Of a stretch of 42,033 bases of DNA, positions 7,311 through 15,657 are shown one piece after another. This DNA comes from a virus: IMG/VR virus record IMGVR_UViG_3300010157_000112, positions 1-42,033 of that record. One strand, 5' to 3'. Below the pieces are notes generated by a model. That model saw only the letters and a program-made list of their open reading frames with translations, ran no database searches and had not been told where the DNA came from. The translations under genes were made by a program, and so were the position numbers. How positions within the stretch are numbered: position 1 is the first letter of the stretch; each line of letters begins with the position of its first letter.

Positions 7311-9344
7311 TTGTTTTCGTTTAATCTTGCTGAAGAGTTTGTAAATACCTACCGTTCCAAGAAGGTTAACTGGGGGTACCGTGATGCTGCGGGAAACTCT
7401 GTCGGGGAAATTACTTTTATCAGAACTTATTCTCGTCTTAAAGAGGATGGAACCAAGGAGACTTGGGCAGATACTTGTGAGCGTGTTATTAATGGCATGT
7501 ACTCAATCCAAAAAGACCATGCTAAGAGCCAACGTCTCCCATGGTCAGATGCTAAGGCTCAAGCCTCGGCTAAAGAAGCATTCGACCGTATGTTCGAATT
7601 CAAATGGACTCCACCTGGTCGTGGTCTATGGATGATGGGAACTCCCCTCGTCAATGTTCAAAAGAATTCTGCAGCGTTGCAGAACTGTTCCTTTGTATCC
7701 ACAGATGCGATGACCAAGATTAACCCTGCCAAACCATTCGCATTCTTAATGGAAGCATCTATGCTGGGAGTCGGCGTAGGCTTTGATACCAAGGGTGCAG
7801 ACAAGGACTTTACGATCTATGACCCACAACCAGATTCCGATCCAATCATCATCCCAGACACCCGTGAGGGCTGGGTTGAAAGCACCACTACCGTCATCAA
7901 TAGCTACCTTACATCAGATAAGAAGAAGCCTGTATTCGACTACAGCCAAATCAGGCCTGCAGGAACTCAGATTAAAACCTTTGGGGGCACAGCAGCCGGA
8001 GCAGAACCACTAATCAAACTTCATAAGCACATTGACAGTATCTTCTCAGGCCGTGCTGGAGAAAAGCTAACCGTTCGTGATATCGCAGATCTTGGAAACT
8101 TAATTGGAGTATGCGTAGTATCTGGAAACGTACGCCGATCAGCTGAGCTACTTATGGGTAAGATTGATGATGAAGTATTTCTTAATCTTAAGAACTACGA
8201 TAAGTACCCAGAACGTATAGGCCACGGCTGGATGTCTAACAACTCTGTTGAGGTATCTGTAGGACAAGATCTATCTCCCATCATTGATGGTATTGCTCGT
8301 AACGGTGAACCTGGCGTAATCTGGATGGATGTTACCCGTCAATACGGTCGTCTATCAGACCCAATTAATAATAAAGACTGGAGAGCTGCCGGCTATAACC
8401 CATGTGCTGAGCAATCTCTAGAATCTATGGAGTGCTGTACTCTTGTTGAGACCTATATTGGTCGCCACGAGACTCTTGAGGATTTCAAGCGCACTCTTAA
8501 GTTCGCTTATCTCTATGCTAAGACTGTAACTCTTCTTCCAACTCACTGGGAAGAAACCAATGCAATCATGCAACGCAACCGTCGCATTGGAACCTCTATT
8601 TCAGGCGTGGCTAATTTTGCTGACACTAAAGGCCTCCCTGTCCTACGTAAGTGGATGGATGAGGGCTATGCAACAGTTCAAGGCTATGATAAGAGTTACT
8701 CAGAGTGGTTAGGTATCCGTGAGTCTATTAAGACCACAACCATCAAGCCATCAGGAACAGTCTCTATTTTAGCTGGCGAGTCTCCTGGAGTTCACTGGAC
8801 ACCGGGTGGAAAGTACTTCCTTCGTACCATTCGTTTTGCTAACAATGATCCTATGCTGCCACTGTTTAAGATGGCTAATTACCGTGTTGAACCTGAGGTA
8901 CATTCCCCAGATACAACATCAGTTGTGTACTTCCCAATCGAAGCACAAGCAGTACGCTCTGAGAAGGAAGTATCTATCTATGAAAAAATGGCACTAGCCG
9001 CAACTGCACAACGATATTGGTCTGACAACTCTGTATCTGTCACCGTATCATTTGACCCTAAGACTGAAGCAGAAGCAATTGGTACAGCTCTGCACATGTA
9101 TGATGGACAACTTAAAACTGTTTCATTCTTAGCAATGGATGACGGGGCATACCCCCAGATGCCATATACTCGCAGTAATCCTGAAGAGTACGAAGAAGGT
9201 CGCATGACCCTATTCCCAATCGATCTAAGCGGTGTCTATGCTGGAATGGCATTTGATGCTGTTGGTGAGGCTTACTGTACAACAGACGCATGTGAAGTAA
9301 AAATGATCAAAGATGTAAATCCAGAAGACATCAAAACTAACTAA
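7311..9344 (+). CDS. nrdJ: Class II (adenosylcobalamin-dependent) ribonucleotide reductase
   Basis: A 677-residue enzyme of the monomeric Lactobacillus leichmannii type, reducing ribonucleoside triphosphates with a B12-generated thiyl radical. Visible hallmarks: C126 in ALQNCSFVS (first redox Cys), NPCAEQSLESMECC with thiyl Cys at 365 and the second redox Cys 10-11 residues later, TTTIKPSGTVS, and the C-terminal YCTTDACE CxxxxC pair that re-reduces the active site. Read from TTG at 7311, preceded by GAGG. No intein or truncation seen. It needs host cobalamin. A small acidic gene follows 9 bases later. Confidence 0.93.
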   Translation: MFSFNLAEEFVNTYRSKKVNWGYRDAAGNSVGEITFIRTYSRLKEDGTKETWADTCERVINGMYSIQKDHAKSQRLPWSDAKAQASAKEAFDRMFEFKWTPPGRGLWMMGTPLVNVQKNSAALQNCSFVSTDAMTKINPAKPFAFLMEASMLGVGVGFDTKGADKDFTIYDPQPDSDPIIIPDTREGWVESTTTVINSYLTSDKKKPVFDYSQIRPAGTQIKTFGGTAAGAEPLIKLHKHIDSIFSGRAGEKLTVRDIADLGNLIGVCVVSGNVRRSAELLMGKIDDEVFLNLKNYDKYPERIGHGWMSNNSVEVSVGQDLSPIIDGIARNGEPGVIWMDVTRQYGRLSDPINNKDWRAAGYNPCAEQSLESMECCTLVETYIGRHETLEDFKRTLKFAYLYAKTVTLLPTHWEETNAIMQRNRRIGTSISGVANFADTKGLPVLRKWMDEGYATVQGYDKSYSEWLGIRESIKTTTIKPSGTVSILAGESPGVHWTPGGKYFLRTIRFANNDPMLPLFKMANYRVEPEVHSPDTTSVVYFPIEAQAVRSEKEVSIYEKMALAATAQRYWSDNSVSVTVSFDPKTEAEAIGTALHMYDGQLKTVSFLAMDDGAYPQMPYTRSNPEEYEEGRMTLFPIDLSGVYAGMAFDAVGEAYCTTDACEVKMIKDVNPEDIKTN

Positions 9345-9353
9345 GGAGATAGC

Positions 9354-9515
9354 GTGTCAGAAGAGCAAGATATCAATCCAGACCTATTCGATGAAGATTT
9401 TGAAGCAGAGCTTGAGGATGGCTTTGAAGACTTTGATTTCGATGAGGAAGATCTAGAAGATCTAGAGGATTCAATTGTTGATGATGAGCCAGAGGCTGAC
9501 GAAGACCTCGCATAA
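9354..9515 (+). CDS. Strongly acidic mini-protein
   Basis: A 53-residue protein starting GTG with a strong AAGGAGA Shine-Dalgarno. Nearly half its residues are Asp or Glu (FDEDFEAELEDGFEDFDFDE and onward). It is coupled closely behind the ribonucleotide reductase and ends just before the terminator. It could be a DNA mimic, an RNR-associated peptide or a chaperone-like acidic tail, but nothing discriminates. Confidence 0.7.
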   Translation: MSEEQDINPDLFDEDFEAELEDGFEDFDFDEEDLEDLEDSIVDDEPEADEDLA

Positions 9516-9519
9516 ACGG

Positions 9520-9531
9520 CCAACACAAACA
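9520..9531 (+). repeat. Conserved 12-mer CCAACACAAACA, plus-strand copy
   Basis: The only copy of the recurring motif found on the plus strand, four bases after the acidic gene and immediately before the terminator hairpin. Its orientation follows rightward transcription, whereas all other copies follow leftward transcription. Confidence 0.8.
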
Positions 9532-9533
9532 TT

Positions 9534-9568
9534 AAGCCCCCCGACCATAATGGCCGAGGGGCTTTTTG
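9534..9568 (+). terminator. Terminator between convergent operons
   Basis: AGCCCC (9535-9540) pairs with GGGGCT (9558-9563), with an inner CCA/TGG hairpin, followed by TTTTT at 9563-9567. It ends the rightward block. Because the leftward block ends at 9576, it may also serve from the other side (A-run on that strand). Confidence 0.85.
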
Positions 9569-9575
9569 TTTGAGA

Positions 9576-9788
9576 TTATTCGGCTATTAACTTACCGTTA
9601 CCAGAGCGTAGTTCATAGAACGTAGAACTACTCTCTTCAGTTTGTTCCTGGGCATCATCAAGATCATCTATATAGATATCCTCTGTTAAAAGATTTTCAT
9701 AGATTTCAATTGCGTGGTTATCATCATCCGCTATGAATGATAATACTCCTGCCCTACTACTATCGAATATAACGCTATAACGTGCCAT
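9576..9788 (-). CDS. Hypothetical acidic protein
   Basis: A 70-residue protein, last gene of the leftward block. It has a good Shine-Dalgarno (GGAGG) 8 bases from ATG. An N-terminal strand-rich half (ARYSVIFDSSRAGVLSF) precedes an acidic C-terminal half. Overlaps the upstream gene by 14 bases. No family recognised. Confidence 0.65.
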   Translation of the reverse strand: MARYSVIFDSSRAGVLSFIADDDNHAIEIYENLLTEDIYIDDLDDAQEQTEESSSTFYELRSGNGKLIAE

Positions 9789-9972
9789 CTTTGTCCTCCA
9801 TTTCCATTTCTATTTGGTCATATGCATCAGCAGCTAGGAGATAGTTAGCTCCCGCCTCATCATCACAGTCTTCACAAGGTTGTACATCCCATTCTTCTGT
9901 GTTACCAAAGAATAGATATCCCCTGCCATGGCAGTTACTACATGTCAGGGGTTTAACTGTTTCCATATCCAT
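9775..9972 (-). CDS. Small zinc-finger protein, DnaJ-like CxxC pairs
   Basis: A 65-residue protein with CSNCHGRGYLFFG and CEDC, the CxxCxGxG spacing of one DnaJ-type zinc module, then an acidic helix. It starts at a TAATG junction with the previous gene. Probably a metal-binding adaptor; partner unknown. Confidence 0.7.
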   Translation of the reverse strand: MDMETVKPLTCSNCHGRGYLFFGNTEEWDVQPCEDCDDEAGANYLLAADAYDQIEMEMEDKDGTL

Positions 9973-10262
9973 TATGCTCTCTCGTCTACCTTATAGGTTA
10001 GTTCGCCAGTTAAATGAGACGGCTTACCTAGTGGAGTTGTAGCTTGAACTACCATCTTAATAGACTTGCGTGGTGTGAATCTGATTACGAACTGCTTTAG
10101 ATAGCGTTTAGCAGCAGATGGGTTAGCCCATGCTGTAAAGCTATCTGTTATGGTGGTGTCTTCTTCTGTTACTGTTATATGTAGTAACCATGCTCCACCT
10201 TTTTCTACGATGACGTTCTTATTTAGATCTGCTTTTAGCATTTGTGATACTTTTTTATCCAT
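9972..10262 (-). CDS. Hypothetical protein
   Basis: A 96-residue protein with AGGAGAGCAACAA upstream of ATG. Mixed alpha/beta character, no cysteines, C-terminal strand-rich segment (TGELTYKVDERA). No recognised family. Position near the end of the leftward early block. Confidence 0.65.
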   Translation of the reverse strand: MDKKVSQMLKADLNKNVIVEKGGAWLLHITVTEEDTTITDSFTAWANPSAAKRYLKQFVIRFTPRKSIKMVVQATTPLGKPSHLTGELTYKVDERA

Positions 10263-10273
10263 TTGTTGCTCTC

Positions 10274-10513
10274 CTATAGTTTTATGTTTGACTCAAAGCC
10301 TACCTTCTTTAGGTCTCTGAGTATATTTTTTCCTGCTCTAAAGTCTCCTAAGGACTGTTGTCCAAAGAATACCACTTGTTTGGTGTCACTATTGACCACT
10401 TTTATGTGGTGCTTGCCTGGCGTTATTGAGACGTCAAGGCCAGCATCCTCTAGAGCAGAGATCAGTTTTCGCATTTGTTTATCCTTCAATTGAAAGTTAG
10501 CAAATTCGAACAT
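10274..10513 (-). CDS. Putative HicA-like small protein
   Basis: A 79-residue protein with ISALEDAGLDVSITPGKHHIKVV, then a strand and GDFRAGKNILRDLKKVGF. The order helix, Gly-Lys-His-His strand, short strand and final helix resembles the HicA double-stranded-RNA-binding-like fold, where the His is catalytic. No HicB-type antitoxin is obvious beside it, so a phage RNA-binding domain rather than a toxin is possible. Good Shine-Dalgarno AAAGGAT. Confidence 0.4.
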   Translation of the reverse strand: MFEFANFQLKDKQMRKLISALEDAGLDVSITPGKHHIKVVNSDTKQVVFFGQQSLGDFRAGKNILRDLKKVGFESNIKL

Positions 10514-10591
10514 TGGATATCCTTTCTAGTGTGTAAGGTATACTAAAGGTGCTAGCTCTAAGTACGACAGAGTTATCACCCTCAGTTGAGT

Positions 10592-10613
10592 ACCCCGGAC
10601 ATGCGCCCGGGGT
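10592..10613 (-). terminator. Hairpin overlapping a stop codon
   Basis: ACCCCGG (10592-10598) pairs with CCGGGGT (10607-10613). On the leftward transcript the hairpin begins inside the stop codon of the 10613-10822 gene. No U-run follows, so it may stabilise or process mRNA rather than terminate. Confidence 0.5.
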
Positions 10614-10822
10614 TACTCTTCTATTATGTGTATGTGTTTAATAACTGCACCTTCGCCTGGTGAATCTAATGCATTAACCTGGATCCATTCTTCTTTGTTG
10701 CGGTCATACACATATAGACACCATTCTCGGTTTTCTATTTGTTCTTGATCTCCAATACGCCACTTGGCAATAGTTACCTCATAGAGTATTTTGAGTTTTG
10801 TTGTTAACTTGTCATTGGACAT
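10613..10822 (-). CDS. Hypothetical protein
   Basis: A 69-residue protein with Shine-Dalgarno GGGAGAA. An N-terminal basic helix (TTKLKILYEVTIAKW) precedes a strand-rich middle and HIHIIEE end. No recognised family. The repeated CCAACACAAACA motif sits in its leader. Confidence 0.6.
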   Translation of the reverse strand: MSNDKLTTKLKILYEVTIAKWRIGDQEQIENREWCLYVYDRNKEEWIQVNALDSPGEGAVIKHIHIIEE

Positions 10823-10841
10823 TTTCTCCCATTTCTGCTGA

Positions 10842-10853
10842 TGTTTGTGTTGG
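10842..10853 (-). repeat. Conserved CCAACACAAACA motif
   Basis: Exact 12-mer on the leftward strand, 6 bases after the stop of 10860-11084 and before the Shine-Dalgarno of the next gene. Confidence 0.8.
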
Positions 10854-10859
10854 GCGATG

Positions 10860-11084
10860 TCACAGTATCAGTGCGGCATTTATTTCATCTTCTTCGGTTT
10901 CATTATATATGTCTCCTACTTCAGCCCATCCAGCGTTAAAGTCCTCACGCCATTTGGCTGAGTTCTCATCCATAATCTGTTCTTCAGCAAGAGCTTTAGC
11001 TTCAGCTTCGGATGATGCTGTAATGAATGAGTCATATATCCTATGTTCATGGATTGTTACTCTATACATATTTCTATCTACCAT
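10860..11084 (-). CDS. Hypothetical protein
   Basis: A 74-residue protein starting MVDRNMYRVTIHEHRIYDSF. The start at 11084 is preferred because it forms TAATG with the upstream stop; an in-frame ATG 51 bases earlier would run into the upstream gene. The body is an acidic helix ending in hydrophobic residues. Many phage genes of this kind have the form xYRVTI..Hx(3)DSFITASSEAEAK, but no function is known to me. Confidence 0.6.
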   Translation of the reverse strand: MVDRNMYRVTIHEHRIYDSFITASSEAEAKALAEEQIMDENSAKWREDFNAGWAEVGDIYNETEEDEINAALIL

Positions 11085-11536
11085 TATTCCACCCCCTTTG
11101 TTGTTACTCGGAATGACCCATCTGGCATAGGCCATTTGTATGGCAAGTCATCTTCTACCTCAAAGTCATAATGCTCTGGAAGCTTACGCTTTAAGTTAGA
11201 TTGATGACTCTTATGAAACTCTTCTGCTCCTAACCACCAAGGTTTCTTGATAGCTACAAGCTTATGTTGTTTCATAAGTTCGATTATTTGCCCCCTCATA
11301 TTATCTACGAACCCACGCTTTGACCACTCATTACACATAGTGATAGCATAGGCAGCTAGCATACCTTCGTTACCACGCCACATTACAGCAGCAGGGTGAT
11401 TGCGCCATCCCTCAGTTAGACCCAGGTTGGCCTTGAGTATTTGAAACGCTTCTACACGTTGCTTACCCAATCTCCTATCGTCTAAGGATTCCGCTACTTG
11501 CACGAAGTTTGCATACGGTAGAAATGTATTTACCAT
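11084..11536 (-). CDS. MNTFLP-type (Pyr_excise family-like) protein
   Basis: A 150-residue protein beginning VNTFLPYANF, then LDDRRLGKQRVEAFQIL and NHPAAVMWRGNEGMLAAYAITMCNEW. This is the hallmark order of a family common in actinobacteria and their phages, often annotated as pyrimidine-dimer DNA glycosylase/endonuclease V-related. Activity has to my knowledge rarely been tested. The ATG at 11536 has GGAG eight bases upstream; a TTG four codons earlier is possible. Overlaps the upstream stop by seven bases. Confidence 0.7.
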   Translation of the reverse strand: MVNTFLPYANFVQVAESLDDRRLGKQRVEAFQILKANLGLTEGWRNHPAAVMWRGNEGMLAAYAITMCNEWSKRGFVDNMRGQIIELMKQHKLVAIKKPWWLGAEEFHKSHQSNLKRKLPEHYDFEVEDDLPYKWPMPDGSFRVTTKGVE

Positions 11537-11850
11537 GGTGCGCTCCAAGCGTTTAGGTTACATGATGTACAACGGACTTGATAGTCCTCTTCCATTACCT
11601 CCCACTCAAAATGTTTACACATTTGGTGTTCAGGTTTTAGCGAGTCCTCTTTCAATATAAATGGGTAACCAGGCGGCCAATCTGACTCATCTGGATCCAC
11701 ATCATATTGATAGTACTCACCCGCTAATTCTTCTGGAGTAAATTCTTTAATCATCTCCCCTGCTACTTGTCTAGCAGACCTGAGTGCCTGTATAGATACT
11801 CCAGCTTTTTTTGCTGTTAGATATTCTTCGAAGTTAAACACTTCTCCCAT
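11530..11850 (-). CDS. Hypothetical protein with C-terminal zinc site
   Basis: A 106-residue protein. The N-terminal half is helical and acidic; the C-terminus has MCKHFEWEVMEEDYQVRCTSC, a CxH plus CxxC arrangement that could bind zinc. It starts at a TAATG junction with the preceding gene. Function unknown. Confidence 0.6.
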   Translation of the reverse strand: MGEVFNFEEYLTAKKAGVSIQALRSARQVAGEMIKEFTPEELAGEYYQYDVDPDESDWPPGYPFILKEDSLKPEHQMCKHFEWEVMEEDYQVRCTSCNLNAWSAPW

Positions 11851-12041
11851 TACATTACCGCTTCCATTAATAGGTGATTATCCATTGCCCATTCCTGTGG
11901 TTCAGAGATGGATTCGATTGTTAGATTGGCGCCACCATCAATCATGGCATCTGAAGCATGCAGTATGAACATCTCTGCACTTTCATAGTCATTGAATGGC
12001 CCTATAAGTGTTTCTGTGACATTGTCATATACTGTGTACAT
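11850..12041 (-). CDS. Small hypothetical protein
   Basis: A 63-residue protein starting MYTVYDNVTETLIGPFNDYE, resembling small phage proteins with a strand-turn-strand and a helix. The ATG at 12041 is chosen because AAGGAGG lies just upstream; an in-frame ATG 51 bases earlier would overlap the VWA gene and lose the site. The recurrent motif lies directly in front of its Shine-Dalgarno. Confidence 0.65.
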   Translation of the reverse strand: MYTVYDNVTETLIGPFNDYESAEMFILHASDAMIDGGANLTIESISEPQEWAMDNHLLMEAVM

Positions 12042-12050
12042 TTTTCCTCC

Positions 12051-12063
12051 TTGTTTGTGTTGG
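12051..12063 (-). repeat. Conserved CCAACACAAACAA motif
   Basis: Exact 13-mer on the leftward strand, abutting the TAA stop of the VWA gene and running straight into the AAGGAGG ribosome site of the next gene. Confidence 0.85.
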
Positions 12064-13959
12064 TTAAGCGCTTCTACGCTTTTTGATTGCACCCATTACT
12101 ACCGCTTTGGCAAATGGGATTAGATCACGGGCAGAGTTGATACGCCCATAGATTTCAGCTTCATGGCGAAAACTATTATCGCTTTCTCCACGTTCTGTAT
12201 ACCACGTGTAATCTCGATCACGCATGATTAGAGTCATCGCAGTTAGAATGCCACGCTTACTAATACGTTGTATAACCTCGTCATTTCTTTCGTGGTTAAA
12301 CGCACCATCAGTAATGATAAACAGCATTTTGTTCTTCTTACGAGAAGACATGAGAAGCTGTTCAGCAGCAATCAGTGAGCCATATGGATTGGTACCTCCA
12401 TTGCCATATATAAACTTAAAGCGTGTTTTGTGAGCACGCTCTGTACGTTTGTAGGCAATCTCGGTTTTATCATCGAATGCGTACACCGTTACCGGTGCAT
12501 CGATAGCCTCAAGAGCACGCTTGATAGTCCAGCATGCTAAGGATGCGCTACGATCATTTTGGTCACTGCTCATAGAACCGGATCGATCAACTAAGATCAC
12601 CGCTTCTACATCAGCACCATCGTTACCCTCTTCCCAACGGTCAAAGGCTTCGTCTACTTCACATCCATTGATAACACGTTGGACATTTAGCTTACCACTT
12701 GGTACGCCTTTGTTCCAACCTGGCTCACACTCATCACGTAAGCGCTCAAGCTCTCTAGCAAAAGCACGATACATAACGACTGTGTCATTAGGAACATCGG
12801 TGAGGTCGAATTTGCCATCCTTAGTAGACTCATCGAACTTACCATCACCACCAACGATTACTCGTTGCTTGGCTTTGATATCCTGTTGAACTGCTTTGTT
12901 AGCATAGACCTCATCAATTGCATTGTTTAATGCATTATTGATATTGTCTGGAATACCACCCTTACTCTCATGATGTCCTTTACCAGGATCAATAGATGGT
13001 GGTGCATCTTGCTGTGCTTTCTGAAGCATGTCACGTATTGCTAGTGCTTCTGCTGCGCTTTGTGGTGCCGGTATGTTGAGGCCCTCATCGCTGGCATCGG
13101 GTTTGTTTGTGTTGGCGTTGTCTTCCTTAGTTTTAGGCTTAGGCATATACACTGACTCTGCTTTACCCATATTACTTGCACGTTGTGAGTCTTTCTCTTG
13201 CATCTTGCCAGGCTCAGGACGACCCTTAGCCATTGGATCACGGCTACCGCAAGCATTAGGACCACCCGATATGTCTGGGAACTCTTTGCGTATAGGCTTG
13301 AGCACCTCATCATTAAAGCGTTCGATAAGTATTTGTGCTTTCATGTAGTCCCTAGGGAATGCAAGTAAGCGATACTGATCCACGATATCCATGATGTTAG
13401 GTATAAGTTCGGGGAATGCAAACGCATCTCGATACGCTTCCCGAATCTCTACCGGTAGATATCTGCGACCACGTACTAGCATGTAAGCGCCAGAGGTTTC
13501 CTCTGGTGTTTCACCTAGCCATCTAGCCACAGTACCAATTAGATATGGAGCAACAGCTGGATACCTAGCACATAGTAATGTCTCAATGCGCTGGTCTTCC
13601 AACATGTTGGTAGCCTCCATATAATCATTTTGTAGAACCCATTTGATCAGTTCTGTACCCTTGCGAGGCGTATAGAAATGATGGGCTAGCTCATGATAGT
13701 TCAGGCCCGTCACCTGAGTTAGTGTTTCCATATCCATCTCAGATATTTCTTCTTGATTGATATAGATTGCGGCACCGTCAGACCAAGCGGGCGCAGGCCC
13801 ACCAGCCATTACGTTGACGATTAGTGGATCACCTGTAAGAACACGATCTGCTTGTTCATACACACGACAAAGAGCACCTAATTGAATGATGCGTTCTTGT
13901 TCTAGTTCTGAACGAGCGTCTCCTCCCCACGGTGAGTCATCTACTTCATCTATAAGCAT
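12064..13959 (-). CDS. VWA-domain protein with N-terminal HExxH (MoxR partner)
   Basis: A 631-residue protein. Residues 89-94 are HELAHH, a gluzincin-type HExxH motif, with NMLEDQRIE (about 118-126) supplying a possible third ligand Glu. A long disordered linker (about 230-330) follows, then a von Willebrand A domain with the MIDAS motif DRSGSMSS (D458, S460, S462) and a later TDGAF. This layout matches the peptidase-like/VWA partners of MoxR AAA+ ATPases and the CobT-type proteins of phages. It follows the MoxR gene by about 10 bases. Whether the HExxH is proteolytic is unknown. Confidence 0.85.
   Translation of the reverse strand: MLIDEVDDSPWGGDARSELEQERIIQLGALCRVYEQADRVLTGDPLIVNVMAGGPAPAWSDGAAIYINQEEISEMDMETLTQVTGLNYHELAHHFYTPRKGTELIKWVLQNDYMEATNMLEDQRIETLLCARYPAVAPYLIGTVARWLGETPEETSGAYMLVRGRRYLPVEIREAYRDAFAFPELIPNIMDIVDQYRLLAFPRDYMKAQILIERFNDEVLKPIRKEFPDISGGPNACGSRDPMAKGRPEPGKMQEKDSQRASNMGKAESVYMPKPKTKEDNANTNKPDASDEGLNIPAPQSAAEALAIRDMLQKAQQDAPPSIDPGKGHHESKGGIPDNINNALNNAIDEVYANKAVQQDIKAKQRVIVGGDGKFDESTKDGKFDLTDVPNDTVVMYRAFARELERLRDECEPGWNKGVPSGKLNVQRVINGCEVDEAFDRWEEGNDGADVEAVILVDRSGSMSSDQNDRSASLACWTIKRALEAIDAPVTVYAFDDKTEIAYKRTERAHKTRFKFIYGNGGTNPYGSLIAAEQLLMSSRKKNKMLFIITDGAFNHERNDEVIQRISKRGILTAMTLIMRDRDYTWYTERGESDNSFRHEAEIYGRINSARDLIPFAKAVVMGAIKKRRSA
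13103..13115 (-). repeat. Conserved CCAACACAAACAA motif inside VWA linker
   Basis: Exact 13-mer on the leftward strand inside the VWA gene, in the region coding a low-complexity linker (NANTNKPDA). The coding frame differs from the copy at 14895, so conservation is at the nucleotide level. Confidence 0.8.
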
Positions 13960-13968
13960 TTAACCTCC

Positions 13969-15357
13969 TTATACTAGTTGTTTAGCCCATTCTTCCAGGC
14001 GTTGGTCAATGCTTGCATCTGCAGGATGCTCTGTTACTTCACCAGTATCTAGACCAAAGTCAGTCTTGATGTTGTACTCATGAGTCTGGAAGACCATGCG
14101 TACGCTGGCTTGCTCATCTGTACTAAAGTGAGCGATAAAGTTCTCTGCTGCAAACTCATAGCCAAGATCGTCTACAAGCTTAGTGAACTCCATACCCATA
14201 TTGGTAGAGATTGGTGTTTCATATTGACCTTTAGCAGCCTCTACACGAAGTTGCTTCATCAATATGCGAAGAGCCTTAGAACCAATCAACTTCTCCTCAA
14301 CAGCATCGTCATAATCCCAAGGGATTTGAATGTCGAAGCGATTGCGGAACGCAAAGTTGAGCGGCGTGGTGCCGATATAATCTGGATTCATAGTAGCAAA
14401 GATAGTAAGGTCTGGATGAGCCTCAATAGTCTCGCCGTGATGATCGAGCAATATAATATTGCGACGACCATCGGTCAATGAATACAGATTGGTATAGATC
14501 TTAGGATTGATGAAGTTAACCTCATCAAGCAAAAGAACGCCACCATTGCGAACTACGTCAGTTACTGGACCATCAATCCACATGAATGCACCTTCTCCAT
14601 CGGAGACGAATTTTCCAGTCATTTGACTTGGCTCCATTGATGCATTACCAGAGATTGATGCCATACGTAAGCCACGCTCTGAGGCCCACGCTTCAACTGA
14701 TGTAGTCTTACCAGGGCCAGTTGGGCCATAGATAAGCACGTTGATACCTTCAGCACGTGCGTGGTCATAGACTTTGAAGTCTTCCACGCCCCACACCTTG
14801 CGATGTACATAGCGCTCAGCTAATTCCTTGCGTGGAACTGTTGCAAGATTTACGCTAAACACTTTGCCACCGGATGATACTGATGTGTTGTCCATTGTTT
14901 GTGTTGGCACAGGAACTACCAACGGGACTGTTGCACCAGCTTGACGACGATTATCTATTACATATGTTTCCAATGTGTCATCTCCAATTAGTGTTTGGTC
15001 ATACAGTTCATAGAGTTTATCTAAGAACGGTGTTGTATCTGTATTAGGTTCAGCCTTAGCATGCTGATTACATGCTTTAGTTCCCAATACAGGAGAATAG
15101 CCTTTGTCTGCAATTGCCTTCTCATCTGCTGCCGTAACATATACGCCAACAGGGGTCCGTGTCAATTGCTCATTGCTATCAATCATGTTCACGAATTGAT
15201 CTACGTGAGCATCCTCCCACTTATTGTGTGGACCTTTGCTACCATCAGTCATTCGAGACCAGATTCTGACTCCACCTTCATGCGGGGACATAAGGATTTG
15301 ACGTCGCTTAGCACCCATACTTGGTTCGTAAGACTCGGTGAATACTGCTATCTCCAT
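13969..15357 (-). CDS. MoxR-type AAA+ ATPase
   Basis: A 462-residue ATPase. Walker A is GPTGPGKT (211-218), Walker B is VLLLDEVNF with D278/E279, followed by DGRRNIILLDHHGETIEAHPDLTIFATMNPDYIGTT and an FRNRFD arginine-finger region, the signature of MoxR/CbbQ/CobS-like ATPases. The N-terminal 150 residues are an extra domain, joined by a linker that contains the recurrent DNA motif. Partnered with the VWA protein downstream, it probably remodels a protein complex; client unknown. Start supported by AAAGGAAC. Confidence 0.9.
   Translation of the reverse strand: MEIAVFTESYEPSMGAKRRQILMSPHEGGVRIWSRMTDGSKGPHNKWEDAHVDQFVNMIDSNEQLTRTPVGVYVTAADEKAIADKGYSPVLGTKACNQHAKAEPNTDTTPFLDKLYELYDQTLIGDDTLETYVIDNRRQAGATVPLVVPVPTQTMDNTSVSSGGKVFSVNLATVPRKELAERYVHRKVWGVEDFKVYDHARAEGINVLIYGPTGPGKTTSVEAWASERGLRMASISGNASMEPSQMTGKFVSDGEGAFMWIDGPVTDVVRNGGVLLLDEVNFINPKIYTNLYSLTDGRRNIILLDHHGETIEAHPDLTIFATMNPDYIGTTPLNFAFRNRFDIQIPWDYDDAVEEKLIGSKALRILMKQLRVEAAKGQYETPISTNMGMEFTKLVDDLGYEFAAENFIAHFSTDEQASVRMVFQTHEYNIKTDFGLDTGEVTEHPADASIDQRLEEWAKQLV
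14895..14907 (-). repeat. Conserved CCAACACAAACAA motif inside MoxR linker
   Basis: Exact 13-mer on the leftward strand encoding PTQT in the linker between the N-terminal region and the AAA+ domain. Confidence 0.8.
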
Positions 15358-15368
15358 TGTGTTCCTTT

Positions 15369-15632
15369 CTAGTTGTAGTTTTCTTCGTCACGAAGAACTT
15401 GTCTTTGCATGACGACTGCTGCTTCATACATTGCTACCTTTTGTCTAGGCCATTGTGTAATGAGCTCAAACAAAAAGCCGTTCTCTTCTGCCTTCTCCAT
15501 AATATAGTTCATATGGTCTTGAAGTTCAGAAATAATTTCATTTCTGACATCTTCAGGCATTTGCTGCAGTTGTTCGATAGCATCGCTACTGAACTCTGGC
15601 TCATCATCATCATCCCCACATTCGTGGCACAT
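15369..15632 (-). CDS. Hypothetical acidic protein, CxxC start
   Basis: An 87-residue protein starting MCHECGDDDDEPEFS, then a helical region (AIEQLQQMPEDVRNEIISEL) and a helical C-terminus. Start at 15632 chosen for AAAGGAAC upstream. Longer in-frame starts (ATG at 15701 and upstream) exist, and one has AAGG before it, so the N-terminus is uncertain. Lies just upstream of MoxR in the same transcript. Confidence 0.6.
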   Translation of the reverse strand: MCHECGDDDDEPEFSSDAIEQLQQMPEDVRNEIISELQDHMNYIMEKAEENGFLFELITQWPRQKVAMYEAAVVMQRQVLRDEENYN

Positions 15633-15657
15633 GATTAGTTCCTTTCTGTTATTAGGT

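Noticed and set aside
7311-9344. Intein in the ribonucleotide reductase
   Set aside because: Length and motif order are those of an ordinary class II enzyme, without an insertion carrying splicing motifs.
12064-15357. Long opposite-strand open frames within the MoxR and VWA genes (for example 13028-13348 and 12521-12889 on the plus strand)
   Set aside because: They overlap clearly functional domains, lack ribosome sites and have serine-rich shadow-like composition.
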